The notes under the pieces: model-generated | Database searches by the model: none | Seen by the model: the letters and a program-made list of their open reading frames with translations, nothing else | What the model was told of the DNA's origin: nothing | NCBI GenBank assembly: GCA_947466005.1 | Contig: CANIBV010000021.1 | Location: 1 to 16,652, forward strand | Reading direction: 5' to 3' | Source: Spartobacteria bacterium | GTDB lineage: Bacteria; Verrucomicrobiota; Verrucomicrobiia; Chthoniobacterales; UBA6821 | DNA length: 16,652 nt | Shown: piece by piece, positions 6,842-15,310 of the stretch | How positions within the stretch are numbered: position 1 is the stretch's first letter | How the letters are laid out: each line of letters begins with the position of its first letter | Made by a program: the position numbers and the translations under genes

Positions 6842-7007
6842 AACCCGAACTCCGAAGTTGAGGAGAGCGATTTGACACAATCTACTGACCGCAAAGAAGT
6901 CGCGCCGATTCTCGTCTGTATCAATCGATACGCCCTCGAAATCCCCGCAGCTCCTATCGGCCACCATCTTACGCCAACTCATCTCTTTCAACTTCGGAGT
7001 TCGGGTT
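6842..7007. mobile_element. MITE-like element with 20-bp perfect terminal inverted repeats
   Basis: AACCCGAACTCCGAAGTTGA (6842-6861) is exactly reverse-complementary to 6988-7007, giving a 166-bp unit with ends pointing inward. If the repeat is trimmed by one base, both flanks carry TAA, a possible 3-bp target duplication. Each arm contains its own mini-palindrome (AACT-CCGA-AGTT). The interior has no recognised gene, although one plus-strand frame stays open across it. The right end lies inside the 3' end of the oppD-like gene and the left end 15 bp from the DUF202 start. The inverted repeat is certain; its status as a transposed element is inferred. Confidence 0.5.
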
Positions 7008-7820
7008 AAAATCCTCGATGGTGGAAAGCCTTCTCCGGCGGTCGCCGAGACGCGGGATGCAGGCGATGAGTGCCTTAGTGTAGGGATGACGGGGAGAACG
7101 GAGAACCTGCGCTGTTTCTCCATACTCGACGACTTCTCCGCGATACATGACGGCCACGTGACGGGCCAGGCCGCTGATGATGGCGAAGTTATGGGTGATG
7201 AGGAGAACGGCCATGCCGAGGTCGCGCTGCAGGTCGCGCAGTTTCTCGAGGATCTGCTTCTGGATCGTGACATCGAGAGCGGTGGTCGGCTCGTCGGCGA
7301 TGAGCAACTCGGGGCGGGCGGAGAGAGCCATGGCGATCATGACGCGCTGCTGCATGCCGCCGCTCAGTTGATGAGGATAGTCGTTCAAACGTGACGGGGG
7401 ATCCACGATCCCAACGGCATCCAGCCAGCGGATGATCTCCTGATCGACATCGTTCACATCGGGACGGTGCAGTCGGATCATCTCGGCGATCTGGGTGCGG
7501 ATCGTATAGACGGGGTTCAGTGAGGTGGACGGCTCCTGAAAGATGTAGGCAATCTTCCTGCCTCTGACCTTGCGAAGCTCATCCTCGGTGGCCTTCAAGA
7601 GATCCTGGCCCTCGAAATGGATGCTTCCGCCTTGGTAGACGGTCGGGGGTGCCGGTAACAGTCGGGTGATGGAGAGCGCTGTGACACTCTTGCCGCTGCC
7701 ACTCTCGCCGACAATGGCGAGGGTCTCCCCCTTGCCGAGCTCCAAGGAAACTCCGCGAAGAGCAGGCGTGACGCCGTTTTGAGAGGTAAAGCCTATTTGG
7801 AGGTTATCGATCTTGAGCAT
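6969..7820 (-). CDS. Peptide ABC transporter ATPase (DppD/OppD type)
   Basis: This is the cytoplasmic ATPase powering the peptide importer encoded just upstream. Counting from ATG 7820 (283 aa), Walker A GESGSGKS is at about 38-45, the Q-loop at IFQEPSTSLNP, the signature LSGGMQQR at about 152-159, Walker B LLIADEPTTALD follows, and the H-loop is LITHN. HPYTKALIACIPRLGD marks the OppD-type C-terminal region. The usual tail with a Cys-containing PRC motif is absent: the last residues FNPNSEVERDELA are encoded in and next to the terminal repeat of the MITE-like element. The frame is open to 7895, overlapping oppC. A GTG at 7856, 9 nt after GGGAG, is an alternative start. ATG 7820 is preferred because MLKIDNLQIGF is the normal family beginning. 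No OppF partner is present, so it may act as a homodimer or with an ATPase encoded elsewhere. Confidence 0.93.
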   Translation of the reverse strand: MLKIDNLQIGFTSQNGVTPALRGVSLELGKGETLAIVGESGSGKSVTALSITRLLPAPPTVYQGGSIHFEGQDLLKATEDELRKVRGRKIAYIFQEPSTSLNPVYTIRTQIAEMIRLHRPDVNDVDQEIIRWLDAVGIVDPPSRLNDYPHQLSGGMQQRVMIAMALSARPELLIADEPTTALDVTIQKQILEKLRDLQRDLGMAVLLITHNFAIISGLARHVAVMYRGEVVEYGETAQVLRSPRHPYTKALIACIPRLGDRRRRLSTIEDFNPNSEVERDELA

Positions 7821-7830
7821 GGGGAGGGTA

Positions 7831-8709
7831 TCAGCTGCGGGATTCTGCCGCTTCACGCAGCGCATCTCCCGCCAGGTAGAATGACAGCGAAGCAATCAGG
7901 ATGGCGAGCCCAGGGAAGAGGATGAGCCACCAGGCATCGAGGAGGTAGGTCTTTCCATCGGCGATGATATTCCCCCAGGTGGCCTGGGGAGGCTGGACGC
8001 CGAAACCGAGGAAACTGAGGCCTGCCTCCGAGAGGATGGCGTCGGGAATTCCAAGTACCGCCGTCACGAGAATCGGGGCGGCTGCATTCGGTAGAATGTG
8101 ACGCGTGATAATGTTCCAGGAATTTTGCCCAAGGACACGTGCTCCCTTCACATACTCCGTCTCTCGGAGAGTCAGAAATTCACCACGGACAAGGCGTGCC
8201 GTGCCCGTCCAGCTGACGAGACCGATGACAACGACGATATTGATTAGACTCGGCCCCAGGAGGGCGACGGCCGTGAGGATCAGGAAGAAGGTGGGGAAGC
8301 AGAGGAGGGCATCGACCGATCGCATCAGGATCTGGTCGGTGATCCCCCCGAAGTACCCCGCAACGGCACCGACCATCATGCCGATTCCGAGGGAGACGGC
8401 GACGGCGATGAGGCCCACGGTGAGCGAGATGGAAGCTCCGTGGAGCATTCGTGAGAGGACGTCACGTCCTAGGTTATCGGTGCCGAGCCAATGCTGCGGA
8501 GATGGGGGAAGGAGCTTCTGCTCGAGGTTCGTGAGATTCGGGTCGCATGGCCAGTGATGGTCGAAGGCCGAGAGGAGCGCCGTCCCGCCCGCAAGCAGGG
8601 CAAAGAGGATGATGATAACGATCGAAGCCTTGGCCAGGGCATTGGCCCGGAAGCGACGCAGAAGACGCTCGGAGGGAGTCTCTGCGGAAGGAAGTTGTGC
8701 GGAGCTCAT
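7831..8709 (-). CDS. Peptide ABC transporter permease (DppC/OppC type)
   Basis: This 292-residue inner-membrane subunit forms the translocation channel with the DppB-like partner. A first helix lies at about residues 27-49, followed by a periplasmic segment with LLPPSPQHWLGTDNLGRDVLSRMLHGASISL, the hallmark of DppC/OppC N-termini. The BPD_transp_1 core follows, with the ATPase-docking EAA loop REteYVKGARVLGQNSWNIITRHILPN (about residues 177-203) and the C-terminal GLSFLGFGVQPPQATWG. Its length is normal for the family. The start ATG 8707-8709 lies 6 nt after the dppB-like stop, and its own stop is 10 nt before ATG 7820 of the ATPase gene. This indicates translational coupling in one operon. 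Confidence 0.95.
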   Translation of the reverse strand: MSSAQLPSAETPSERLLRRFRANALAKASIVIIILFALLAGGTALLSAFDHHWPCDPNLTNLEQKLLPPSPQHWLGTDNLGRDVLSRMLHGASISLTVGLIAVAVSLGIGMMVGAVAGYFGGITDQILMRSVDALLCFPTFFLILTAVALLGPSLINIVVVIGLVSWTGTARLVRGEFLTLRETEYVKGARVLGQNSWNIITRHILPNAAAPILVTAVLGIPDAILSEAGLSFLGFGVQPPQATWGNIIADGKTYLLDAWWLILFPGLAILIASLSFYLAGDALREAAESRS

Positions 8710-8715
8710 GCTGTG

Positions 8716-9678
8716 TTATTCCAGACGCACGCGGGGGTCGACGGCGGCGTAGAGGAGGTCGGAGATCAGGTTTCCAAGCAGGACAAGGGCGGCGACGACG
8801 AAATTCAGCGCGACGATGGTGGGATAGTCACGCTCAAGCACCGCTTCGTAACCAAGACGCCCCATACCGGGGTAGGCGAAGATACTCTCGATGATGACCG
8901 AGCCGCTGATCAGGGCGGGAAGAAGCATGCCGATGCCCGTGACCAGCGGGCGGATCGAATTACGCAGGGCGTGCTTGTAGAGGATGACTTCCTCGGCGAG
9001 TCCCTTTGCTCGTGCGGTGCGAATATAGTCCTCGCGAAGGGTCTCGATCATCGTGGCCCTGAGATAACGTGACTGGGCGGCAAGTCCTCCGAGAGCCAGG
9101 ATGGTCGCCGGAATGAGGAGGTGCCAGATCCTGTCGAGTTCTGCGGCCGCGGCGTTAGGAAACTCAATGCCGTAGCTTTGGGTGCCTAGGATCGGGACGC
9201 CGAATTCCTTCACCAGGACAATGGCGAGCAGGTAGGAGATCCAGAACCCCGGGAGAGCAATGAAGAGAAAGGCCAAGAATGACCCTGCCATGTCCTGCCA
9301 GCAGCCTGCATGGCGTGCCGCGTAGACTCCGAGAAGCGTGCCGAAGGCGAGAGAGATAAGGATTGCCGTGAAGTTCAGGGCGAGAGTAGCCGGAAGGCGT
9401 TCCAGGATCTTGGCCATCACGGGCCGGTCGTCCTTGATGCTGCGCAGGTTCCCCGTGAAGAGGTCGCGCATGATGAAGGCGTATTGCTCGTGCAGCGGGC
9501 GATCGAGGTGGAACTTCTTGCGGAAGTTGGCCTTCACCTCGGCGGAGATCTTGGGATTGAGCTCACCCCAGGGATAGGGGCTGCCGGGCGTCAGCGTCAC
9601 GATGAAGAAGGAGATGAGGCTGATAATAAACAGCAGCACCACGCTCAGTGAAAGACGGCGGATCAGGAAGGAAGTCAC
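8716..9678 (-). CDS. Peptide ABC transporter permease (DppB/OppB type)
   Basis: This is the second channel subunit of the importer. From GTG 9678 it has 320 residues and begins with SFLIRRLSLSVVLLFIISLISFFIV, the normal first helix, followed by TPGSPY. The family's KKFHLDRPLHEQY segment, a periplasmic RLPATLALNF stretch, and the EAA loop REDYIRTARAKGLAEEVILYKHALRNSI come next. It ends with YAAVDPRVRLE, as expected for DppB. The frame remains open to an ATG at 9825, but those 49 extra residues translate the low-complexity spacer and overlap the upstream gene, so I do not accept them. No Shine-Dalgarno precedes the GTG. A gap of 112 nt separates it from the binding-protein gene. Confidence 0.93.
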   Translation of the reverse strand: MTSFLIRRLSLSVVLLFIISLISFFIVTLTPGSPYPWGELNPKISAEVKANFRKKFHLDRPLHEQYAFIMRDLFTGNLRSIKDDRPVMAKILERLPATLALNFTAILISLAFGTLLGVYAARHAGCWQDMAGSFLAFLFIALPGFWISYLLAIVLVKEFGVPILGTQSYGIEFPNAAAAELDRIWHLLIPATILALGGLAAQSRYLRATMIETLREDYIRTARAKGLAEEVILYKHALRNSIRPLVTGIGMLLPALISGSVIIESIFAYPGMGRLGYEAVLERDYPTIVALNFVVAALVLLGNLISDLLYAAVDPRVRLE

Positions 9679-9687
9679 GCGGAGAAA

Positions 9688-9715
9688 GGATGAATTATGA
9701 AGGATGAATGATGAA
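9688..9715. repeat. Two-copy 14-bp tandem repeat in operon spacer
   Basis: GGATGAATTATGAA (9688-9701) is followed directly by GGATGAATGATGAA (9702-9715), with one mismatch. It lies in the spacer between the binding-protein gene and the dppB-like gene. Nearby, the end of the binding-protein gene and the following bases (about 9781-9812) are also quasi-repetitive on the minus strand (AAGGCAAAAGGCAAAATGAA). Confidence 0.6.
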
Positions 9716-9790
9716 AAATTGAGATCATGGCGATGACACGCGCGAACTGGGCAGACGTCGCATAGTGGGCCTGCAGTCTTTTTGCATTCT

Positions 9791-11731
9791 TCATTTTGCC
9801 TTTTGCCTTTGCGCCTTCGGCGCATACTCGGGACGATAGAACCACTCCATGTCGTAGCTCCAGCCAGCCTTGGTCATGGTGACTGGTGAGTCAATCCATT
9901 CGCCGGGCTTCGGGCCGGGGCGGCGGATACGGTAGCTTCCCTTCCACATGACCGAGGTCCCCTCGGGAACAAAGAGAAAGAGATAAGGCTGGTCGGCGTA
10001 GATGGCCTGCTGGATCCGGGCGGCGATGCTGATGATCTCGGGTCGTCCATATTCCTGACGCAGATCCGTGAGGAGGTGATCCACCTGGGGATTGGAATAG
10101 CCGATGAAGTTCAGCTCTTCGGGGTGAGTCTGGCTGGAGTGCCAGATGCCGTACTGATCAAAGTCATAGCCAAGCCCCCAGCCGAGCACGATGGCGTCAA
10201 ATTCCCCTTTGTTCACGAAGCGTTTGAGCAGGACGGCCCACTCGTAGATCTCCACCTTCACCTCGATGCCAACCTGCTTGAGATCATCCTGCACGAGCGT
10301 GGCGATATCGCGGCGGACTTCGTTGCCGTTATTCGCCAGCAGAGTGAAGGTGAAGCGTTTTCCATCCTTCACGCGGATGCCATCCGGACCGACCTTCCAG
10401 CCCGCCGCATCGAGCAAGACGCGAGCGGCCGCGGGATCGTAGGGGAGGGCCTTTACGGAGGGATCGAAGAACCACATTTGCGGCGTGAAGATGCCGGTCG
10501 ACTGCACGCCTCGGCCATAGATGATGTATTTGATCATCTGGGGGACATTCACCGCCTGGGCGAGTGCTCGGCGCACTTGCAGATCTTGGAAAAGAGGCCG
10601 GCGTAGGTTCCAGCCGATGTAGTTGTACATGTTGCCGGGTGAGCTGAAGAGGTCGAATCGCGGATCCTTCTCGAGGCTCTTCACGGCCCAGGGATCGACA
10701 TTCCAGAAATCGACTTGTTTCGTTTGGAAGGCCAGTTGGAGGGTGAGGGGATCGGGGAGCACGCGGAAGACGACGGAGTCGAGCCACGGGGAGCCCAGGA
10801 AGTAGTCGGGGTTTTTAACCAAGCGGATGAACTCATTGGTTTTCCAGGAGCCGAATTTGAAGGGGCCAGTGCCGACTGGCTTCCTGTTGTAAAGCTCAGC
10901 CCATTTGGAGGGCTCCGACTGACCGAGGAGATGCTCGGGGAGTATCGCCTGCATCCAGCTCAGGAGCGCAGGGGAGAAGGGTTTCTTGTAGCGGACAATG
11001 ACCTGGAGAGGAGCCGGTGTCTCTAGCTGGGAGACAAGCTCGAAATCGGAGCGGCGCGGTGAGGCGACCCGCTCGTCCATGATCGCCCGGTAAGTGAAGG
11101 AGACATCTGCCGAGGTGAAGGGAGCGCCATCGTGCCATCGGACTCCGTCGCGCAAGGTGAAGCGGATGATCGGCTCGGCCAGGAAGGGGCGCTCCTTACC
11201 GCCGGGCTCCAAGGCGGGGAAGGGGAGTGGGCGAAGGCCCTCCTTAAGCAGTAGCTCGTGGATCCCTTGGGAATCATCCAGGCCGGGTTGGCCTAGATGG
11301 ATCAGCAGCTTTGCTCCCGACCGGTCGATTTCCGTGATCGGCCAGAAAGCCTCTTTGGGAAGGGTTGCGGTGTTCGTGCCGGGACAAATCGACCGATGCA
11401 CATTCACGGAGTGCAATGCCTTGTCTGCATCCTCCTCCGTTGCGAACTGGAAGGTCGTTTCCTGAGAGAGTTCCCACTTGGTGGCCAGATCGCCGACGAC
11501 TTCGAGGTTCTGATTGTACTTGAGGAGCCCGTTGAACATGAGTCCCCCGACCTGGGAGGAGGCGGAGTCGGCCTGCTGGATGGGATTCAGCGTCGAGGGC
11601 TCACCCAGGGTGCCGATCGACATTTCGTTCTTCTTGGCCACCGACAGGTAGGTGGCATTCACAAAGGCCGCCACAAGGAGAAGGATCAAGGCCGCCGGGA
11701 CACCGTAGAGAAAAAGGCGGAGCGTGCGCAT
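9791..11731 (-). CDS. Family 5 extracellular solute-binding protein, peptide transporter
   Basis: This 646-residue binding protein is the likely first gene of the importer operon and delivers peptides to the permeases. An N-terminal hydrophobic segment (about residues 5-27) acts as signal or anchor. No lipobox Cys is visible, so it is not an obvious lipoprotein. The SBP_bac_5 fold is recognisable from IGTLGEPSTLNPIQQAD (39-55), FTLRDGVRWHDGAPFTSADV (191-210), PVGTGPFKF, DYFLGSPWLD and LRRPLFQDLQVRRALAQAVN. Between the conserved ATKWELS (about 83-89) and the FTLRDGV strand there is an extra stretch of roughly 95 residues not usual in DppA/OppA. This makes the protein about 100 residues longer than typical. 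The C terminus (AQRQKAK) is low-complexity. The start ATG 11729-11731 has the context CTCCCCATG with no Shine-Dalgarno. Confidence 0.93.
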   Translation of the reverse strand: MRTLRLFLYGVPAALILLLVAAFVNATYLSVAKKNEMSIGTLGEPSTLNPIQQADSASSQVGGLMFNGLLKYNQNLEVVGDLATKWELSQETTFQFATEEDADKALHSVNVHRSICPGTNTATLPKEAFWPITEIDRSGAKLLIHLGQPGLDDSQGIHELLLKEGLRPLPFPALEPGGKERPFLAEPIIRFTLRDGVRWHDGAPFTSADVSFTYRAIMDERVASPRRSDFELVSQLETPAPLQVIVRYKKPFSPALLSWMQAILPEHLLGQSEPSKWAELYNRKPVGTGPFKFGSWKTNEFIRLVKNPDYFLGSPWLDSVVFRVLPDPLTLQLAFQTKQVDFWNVDPWAVKSLEKDPRFDLFSSPGNMYNYIGWNLRRPLFQDLQVRRALAQAVNVPQMIKYIIYGRGVQSTGIFTPQMWFFDPSVKALPYDPAAARVLLDAAGWKVGPDGIRVKDGKRFTFTLLANNGNEVRRDIATLVQDDLKQVGIEVKVEIYEWAVLLKRFVNKGEFDAIVLGWGLGYDFDQYGIWHSSQTHPEELNFIGYSNPQVDHLLTDLRQEYGRPEIISIAARIQQAIYADQPYLFLFVPEGTSVMWKGSYRIRRPGPKPGEWIDSPVTMTKAGWSYDMEWFYRPEYAPKAQRQKAK

Positions 11732-11740
11732 GGGGAGTGA

Positions 11741-11770
11741 AAGGCTATTAGGCTGAAGGCTATTGGACTG
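11741..11770. repeat. Two-copy 15-bp tandem repeat upstream of the peptide operon
   Basis: AAGGCTATTAGGCTG (11741-11755) is followed directly by AAGGCTATTGGACTG (11756-11770), matching at 13 of 15 positions. It begins nine bases upstream of the start codon of the minus-strand binding-protein gene, so it would be in its leader or promoter region. Confidence 0.6.
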
Positions 11771-11943
11771 TTAGGCCAGAGCAGAGATGCCTCTCAGACT
11801 GAGTTTCGGATTTGTACGGGACCTCGTTAATTCCTGAACTCCTGAATTCCCGAATGCATTCTAGTTTTTTGCGTTCCCTGTTGAAAAAATCCCCTTTGGA
11901 TGTTGTCCCAGGGGGGGCTCCCTGCTTTCTTTAACAACTCATC
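11771..11943. promoter_or_regulatory. Divergent intergenic region between peptide operon and tig
   Basis: Promoters for both directions should lie here but neither is clear. On the minus strand TAGAAT (11858-11863) is a good -10 with only a poor -35 (TTCAAC) 16 nt upstream. On the plus strand I see no matching pair. A quasi-repetitive stretch, TTCCTGAACTCCTGAATTCC, lies at 11831-11850. A small G-rich hairpin (CAGGG 11909-11913 with CCCTG 11920-11924) precedes the tig start by 19 bases. Confidence 0.3.
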
Positions 11944-13341
11944 ATGAAAGTCACCATCGAACAGAAAGAGACCTGCATCGTCGACCTGCACATTGAACTT
12001 CCACCCGAGCGTTTTCAGGCTGAGTGGAAAGAAGTCGGCACCGAATACCGCCGCCTGGCCAATCTTCCCGGCTTCCGCAAAGGAAAGGCCCCTCTCGCCA
12101 TCGTCGAGAAGAAATATGCCGGGGACATCGAGAGTGAAGTCACTCGCAAGTTGATGGATGCCGCCGTTCGCGAGGCGATCAATGAGCAGAAGCTCTCGCC
12201 TGTCCAGAGCCCGAATGTCCGTGAGATCAAGCTGGAGGTGGATCGCTCCCTTCGCTTCACGGCCACGGTGGTGCTCCGTCCCACGGTTGAGCTTCCCGAG
12301 TACAGGGGGCTCGAGATCACGGTTGAGAAGCCCGTTGTCGACGAGGTGAAGGTCGGGGAGTTTCTCGATGGGCTTCGCGGAGATATGGCCGAGTTCAAGA
12401 CCGTCGAGGGGCGCGACCTCGCCATGGGTGATTTTGCGGTCCTTGATTACGAGGGAAGCATCGAGGGCAAGCCTCTCACCGAGACATATCCTGATCTGCA
12501 GCCGACGTACGCAGGTCGCAAGAATTTCTGGATCCGCCTCGAAGAGGAGCGCCCGATCCCCGGCCTCGCCGCCGCCATGGTCGGCATGAAGAGCGCAGAA
12601 AGCCGCGACTGCACGGTGAGCTTCCCGACGGATTTCATCGAGGAGAAGCTCCGCGGCTACAAGGTCACCTACAAAGTGACCCTTCACGAGATCAAGGAGC
12701 GTGAACTCCCTCCGCTTGACGACGCATTCGCGGCCAAGCTCGCCCCCGGCATGACCCTCGAGAAGGTTCGTGACCAGGTCCGCGAACGCCTCAATGCCAA
12801 CGCCGAGGAGAACTTCTCCCGCTCCGTCCGGGGCGAGGTGGTCAAGCAGCTCCTTGCCAAGGTGACGATCGAGACTCCGTCCACGATGGTCCAGCAGGAG
12901 AGCACCGCGATGCTCAAGGAGATCATCCAGGAGAATCAGTCCCGCGGAGTCAGCGAGGAGGAGCTTCGTTCCCACCAGGAAGAGTTGCTCGGAGCGGCCC
13001 GCCAGAGCGCCGGTGACAAGGTGAAGCTCAACTTTATCCTCGGTGAGATCGTCCTGAAGGAGGAGATCTCTGTCTCCCGTGAGGAACTCGCCTGGCGCAT
13101 CACTTCGATGGCCGAACGCTACAAGATGACGCCGCAGAAGCTCTTCAAGGAACTTCAGAAGCACCGCGCCCTCGCCGGCATCGAGGAGGAGATCTCCCTC
13201 GGTAAGGCCCTTGATGTGGTCGTCTCCCATGCTAGGGTGAATGGAGAAGATCCGAAGCCACTACCGGCTGCGGCATCAACAACACATTCCCATGATGAAG
13301 AACCCCATGTCCATGGCCCCGGTTGCGGGCACGACCACTAG
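11944..13341 (+). CDS. tig: Trigger factor, ribosome-associated chaperone
   Basis: Trigger factor binds the ribosome exit tunnel and shields nascent chains. The 465-residue protein is near the usual length. Its N-terminal domain has the ribosome-docking GFRKGKAP signature (43-50). A PPIase (FKBP-like) domain spans about 155-245, with GDFAVLDYEGSIEGKPL and PIPGLAAAMVGMKSAESR. The helical C-terminal arm domain (about 255-430) includes ELPPLDDAFAAKL. The last 20 residues form a His/Cys-rich tail (HSHDEEPHVHGPGCGHDH: six His, one Cys), reminiscent of SlyD-like metal-binding tails and unusual for trigger factor. The start ATG 11944 is preceded by a pyrimidine-rich stretch, not a Shine-Dalgarno. 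The stop is 4 nt before the preferred clpP start, so translation is probably coupled in a tig-clpP-clpX operon. Confidence 0.97.
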   Translation: MKVTIEQKETCIVDLHIELPPERFQAEWKEVGTEYRRLANLPGFRKGKAPLAIVEKKYAGDIESEVTRKLMDAAVREAINEQKLSPVQSPNVREIKLEVDRSLRFTATVVLRPTVELPEYRGLEITVEKPVVDEVKVGEFLDGLRGDMAEFKTVEGRDLAMGDFAVLDYEGSIEGKPLTETYPDLQPTYAGRKNFWIRLEEERPIPGLAAAMVGMKSAESRDCTVSFPTDFIEEKLRGYKVTYKVTLHEIKERELPPLDDAFAAKLAPGMTLEKVRDQVRERLNANAEENFSRSVRGEVVKQLLAKVTIETPSTMVQQESTAMLKEIIQENQSRGVSEEELRSHQEELLGAARQSAGDKVKLNFILGEIVLKEEISVSREELAWRITSMAERYKMTPQKLFKELQKHRALAGIEEEISLGKALDVVVSHARVNGEDPKPLPAAASTTHSHDEEPHVHGPGCGHDH

Positions 13342-13345
13342 CAGC

Positions 13346-13996
13346 ATGTCCCGTTCCAACTCTCCGCACGCGATGCTTGTGCCGATGGTGGTGGAGCAGA
13401 CCGGCCGTGGCGAACGCAGCTACGACATCTACTCACGTCTTCTCAAGGACCGCATCATCTTCATCGGCACTGGGATTGACGACCATGTCGCCAATCTGGT
13501 GATCGCCCAGTTGCTCTTCCTTCAGATGGAGGATGCCAAGAAGGATATCCACATCTACATCAACTCACCGGGCGGTTCCGTCACGGCGGGGTTGGCGATC
13601 TATGACACCATGCAGTTCGTCACCTGCGACGTGAACACCTACTGCATGGGCATGGCTGCCAGCATGGGGGCCGTCCTCCTCTGCGCGGGGACCAAGGGCA
13701 AGCGCTTTGCCCTTCCGAACTCGGACATAATGATCCATCAGGTCTCCGGCGGTGCGCAGGGAACGACCAGCGACGTGGAGAGGAGCGTCGAGTTCATGTA
13801 CAAGCTGAACCGCCGCCTGATCGGGATCATTGCGAACCACACCGGCAAGCCCCAAGAGGAGGTCAAGAAGGACGCCGACCGCGATTACTACATGACTGCC
13901 ATGGAGGCCTGCTCCTACGGTCTCGTCGATGAGGTGGTGAAATCCCGCAAGGAACTCAAGGCCCCGCCCGAGAAGAGCAAGGAATCCGCTGAGTAA
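13346..13996 (+). CDS. clpP: ATP-dependent Clp protease proteolytic subunit
   Basis: ClpP forms the tetradecameric serine-protease chamber fed by ClpX. Counting from ATG 13346 (216 aa), the catalytic Ser106 lies in GMAASMGA, His131 in DIMIHQ and Asp180 in DRDYYM, matching the Ser-His-Asp order of the family. INSPGGSVTAGLAIYDTMQF is also diagnostic. The first residues, MSRSNSPHAMLVPMVVEQ, align well with E. coli ClpP, where a short propeptide is removed before ALVPMV. Earlier in-frame ATGs at 13241, 13292, 13295, 13307 and 13313 overlap the tig coding region and its His-rich tail. I prefer 13346, 4 nt after the tig stop. No Shine-Dalgarno is present, which suggests coupling to tig translation. 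Confidence 0.97.
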   Translation: MSRSNSPHAMLVPMVVEQTGRGERSYDIYSRLLKDRIIFIGTGIDDHVANLVIAQLLFLQMEDAKKDIHIYINSPGGSVTAGLAIYDTMQFVTCDVNTYCMGMAASMGAVLLCAGTKGKRFALPNSDIMIHQVSGGAQGTTSDVERSVEFMYKLNRRLIGIIANHTGKPQEEVKKDADRDYYMTAMEACSYGLVDEVVKSRKELKAPPEKSKESAE

Positions 13997-14025
13997 ACAA
14001 TAAGTATAGCAAAAAAACCGACGCC

Positions 14026-15306
<1,281 letters not shown>

Positions 15307-15310
15307 TCCG

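Noticed and set aside
6842..7007. Plus-strand open frame across the MITE-like element as a small gene
   Set aside because: It has no convincing start codon or initiation signal and no recognised family. The open frame is short enough to be chance.
9810..9824. TGCGCC-TTC-GGCGCA hairpin near the end of the binding-protein gene, considered as terminator
   Set aside because: On the minus strand it is followed by A-rich sequence, not T, and it lies inside the coding region before the stop.
9679..9825. N-terminal extension of the DppB-like permease to an ATG at 9825
   Set aside because: The added 49 residues are translated from the repetitive spacer and overlap the binding-protein gene. The family's normal N terminus begins at the GTG at 9678.
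11827..13230. A 467-codon open frame on the minus strand opposite tig
   Set aside because: It lies antisense to a clear trigger factor gene with conserved motifs. Its composition (Leu, Asp, Glu, Gly rich) is what codon bias produces on the opposite strand, and it shows no domain I recognise.
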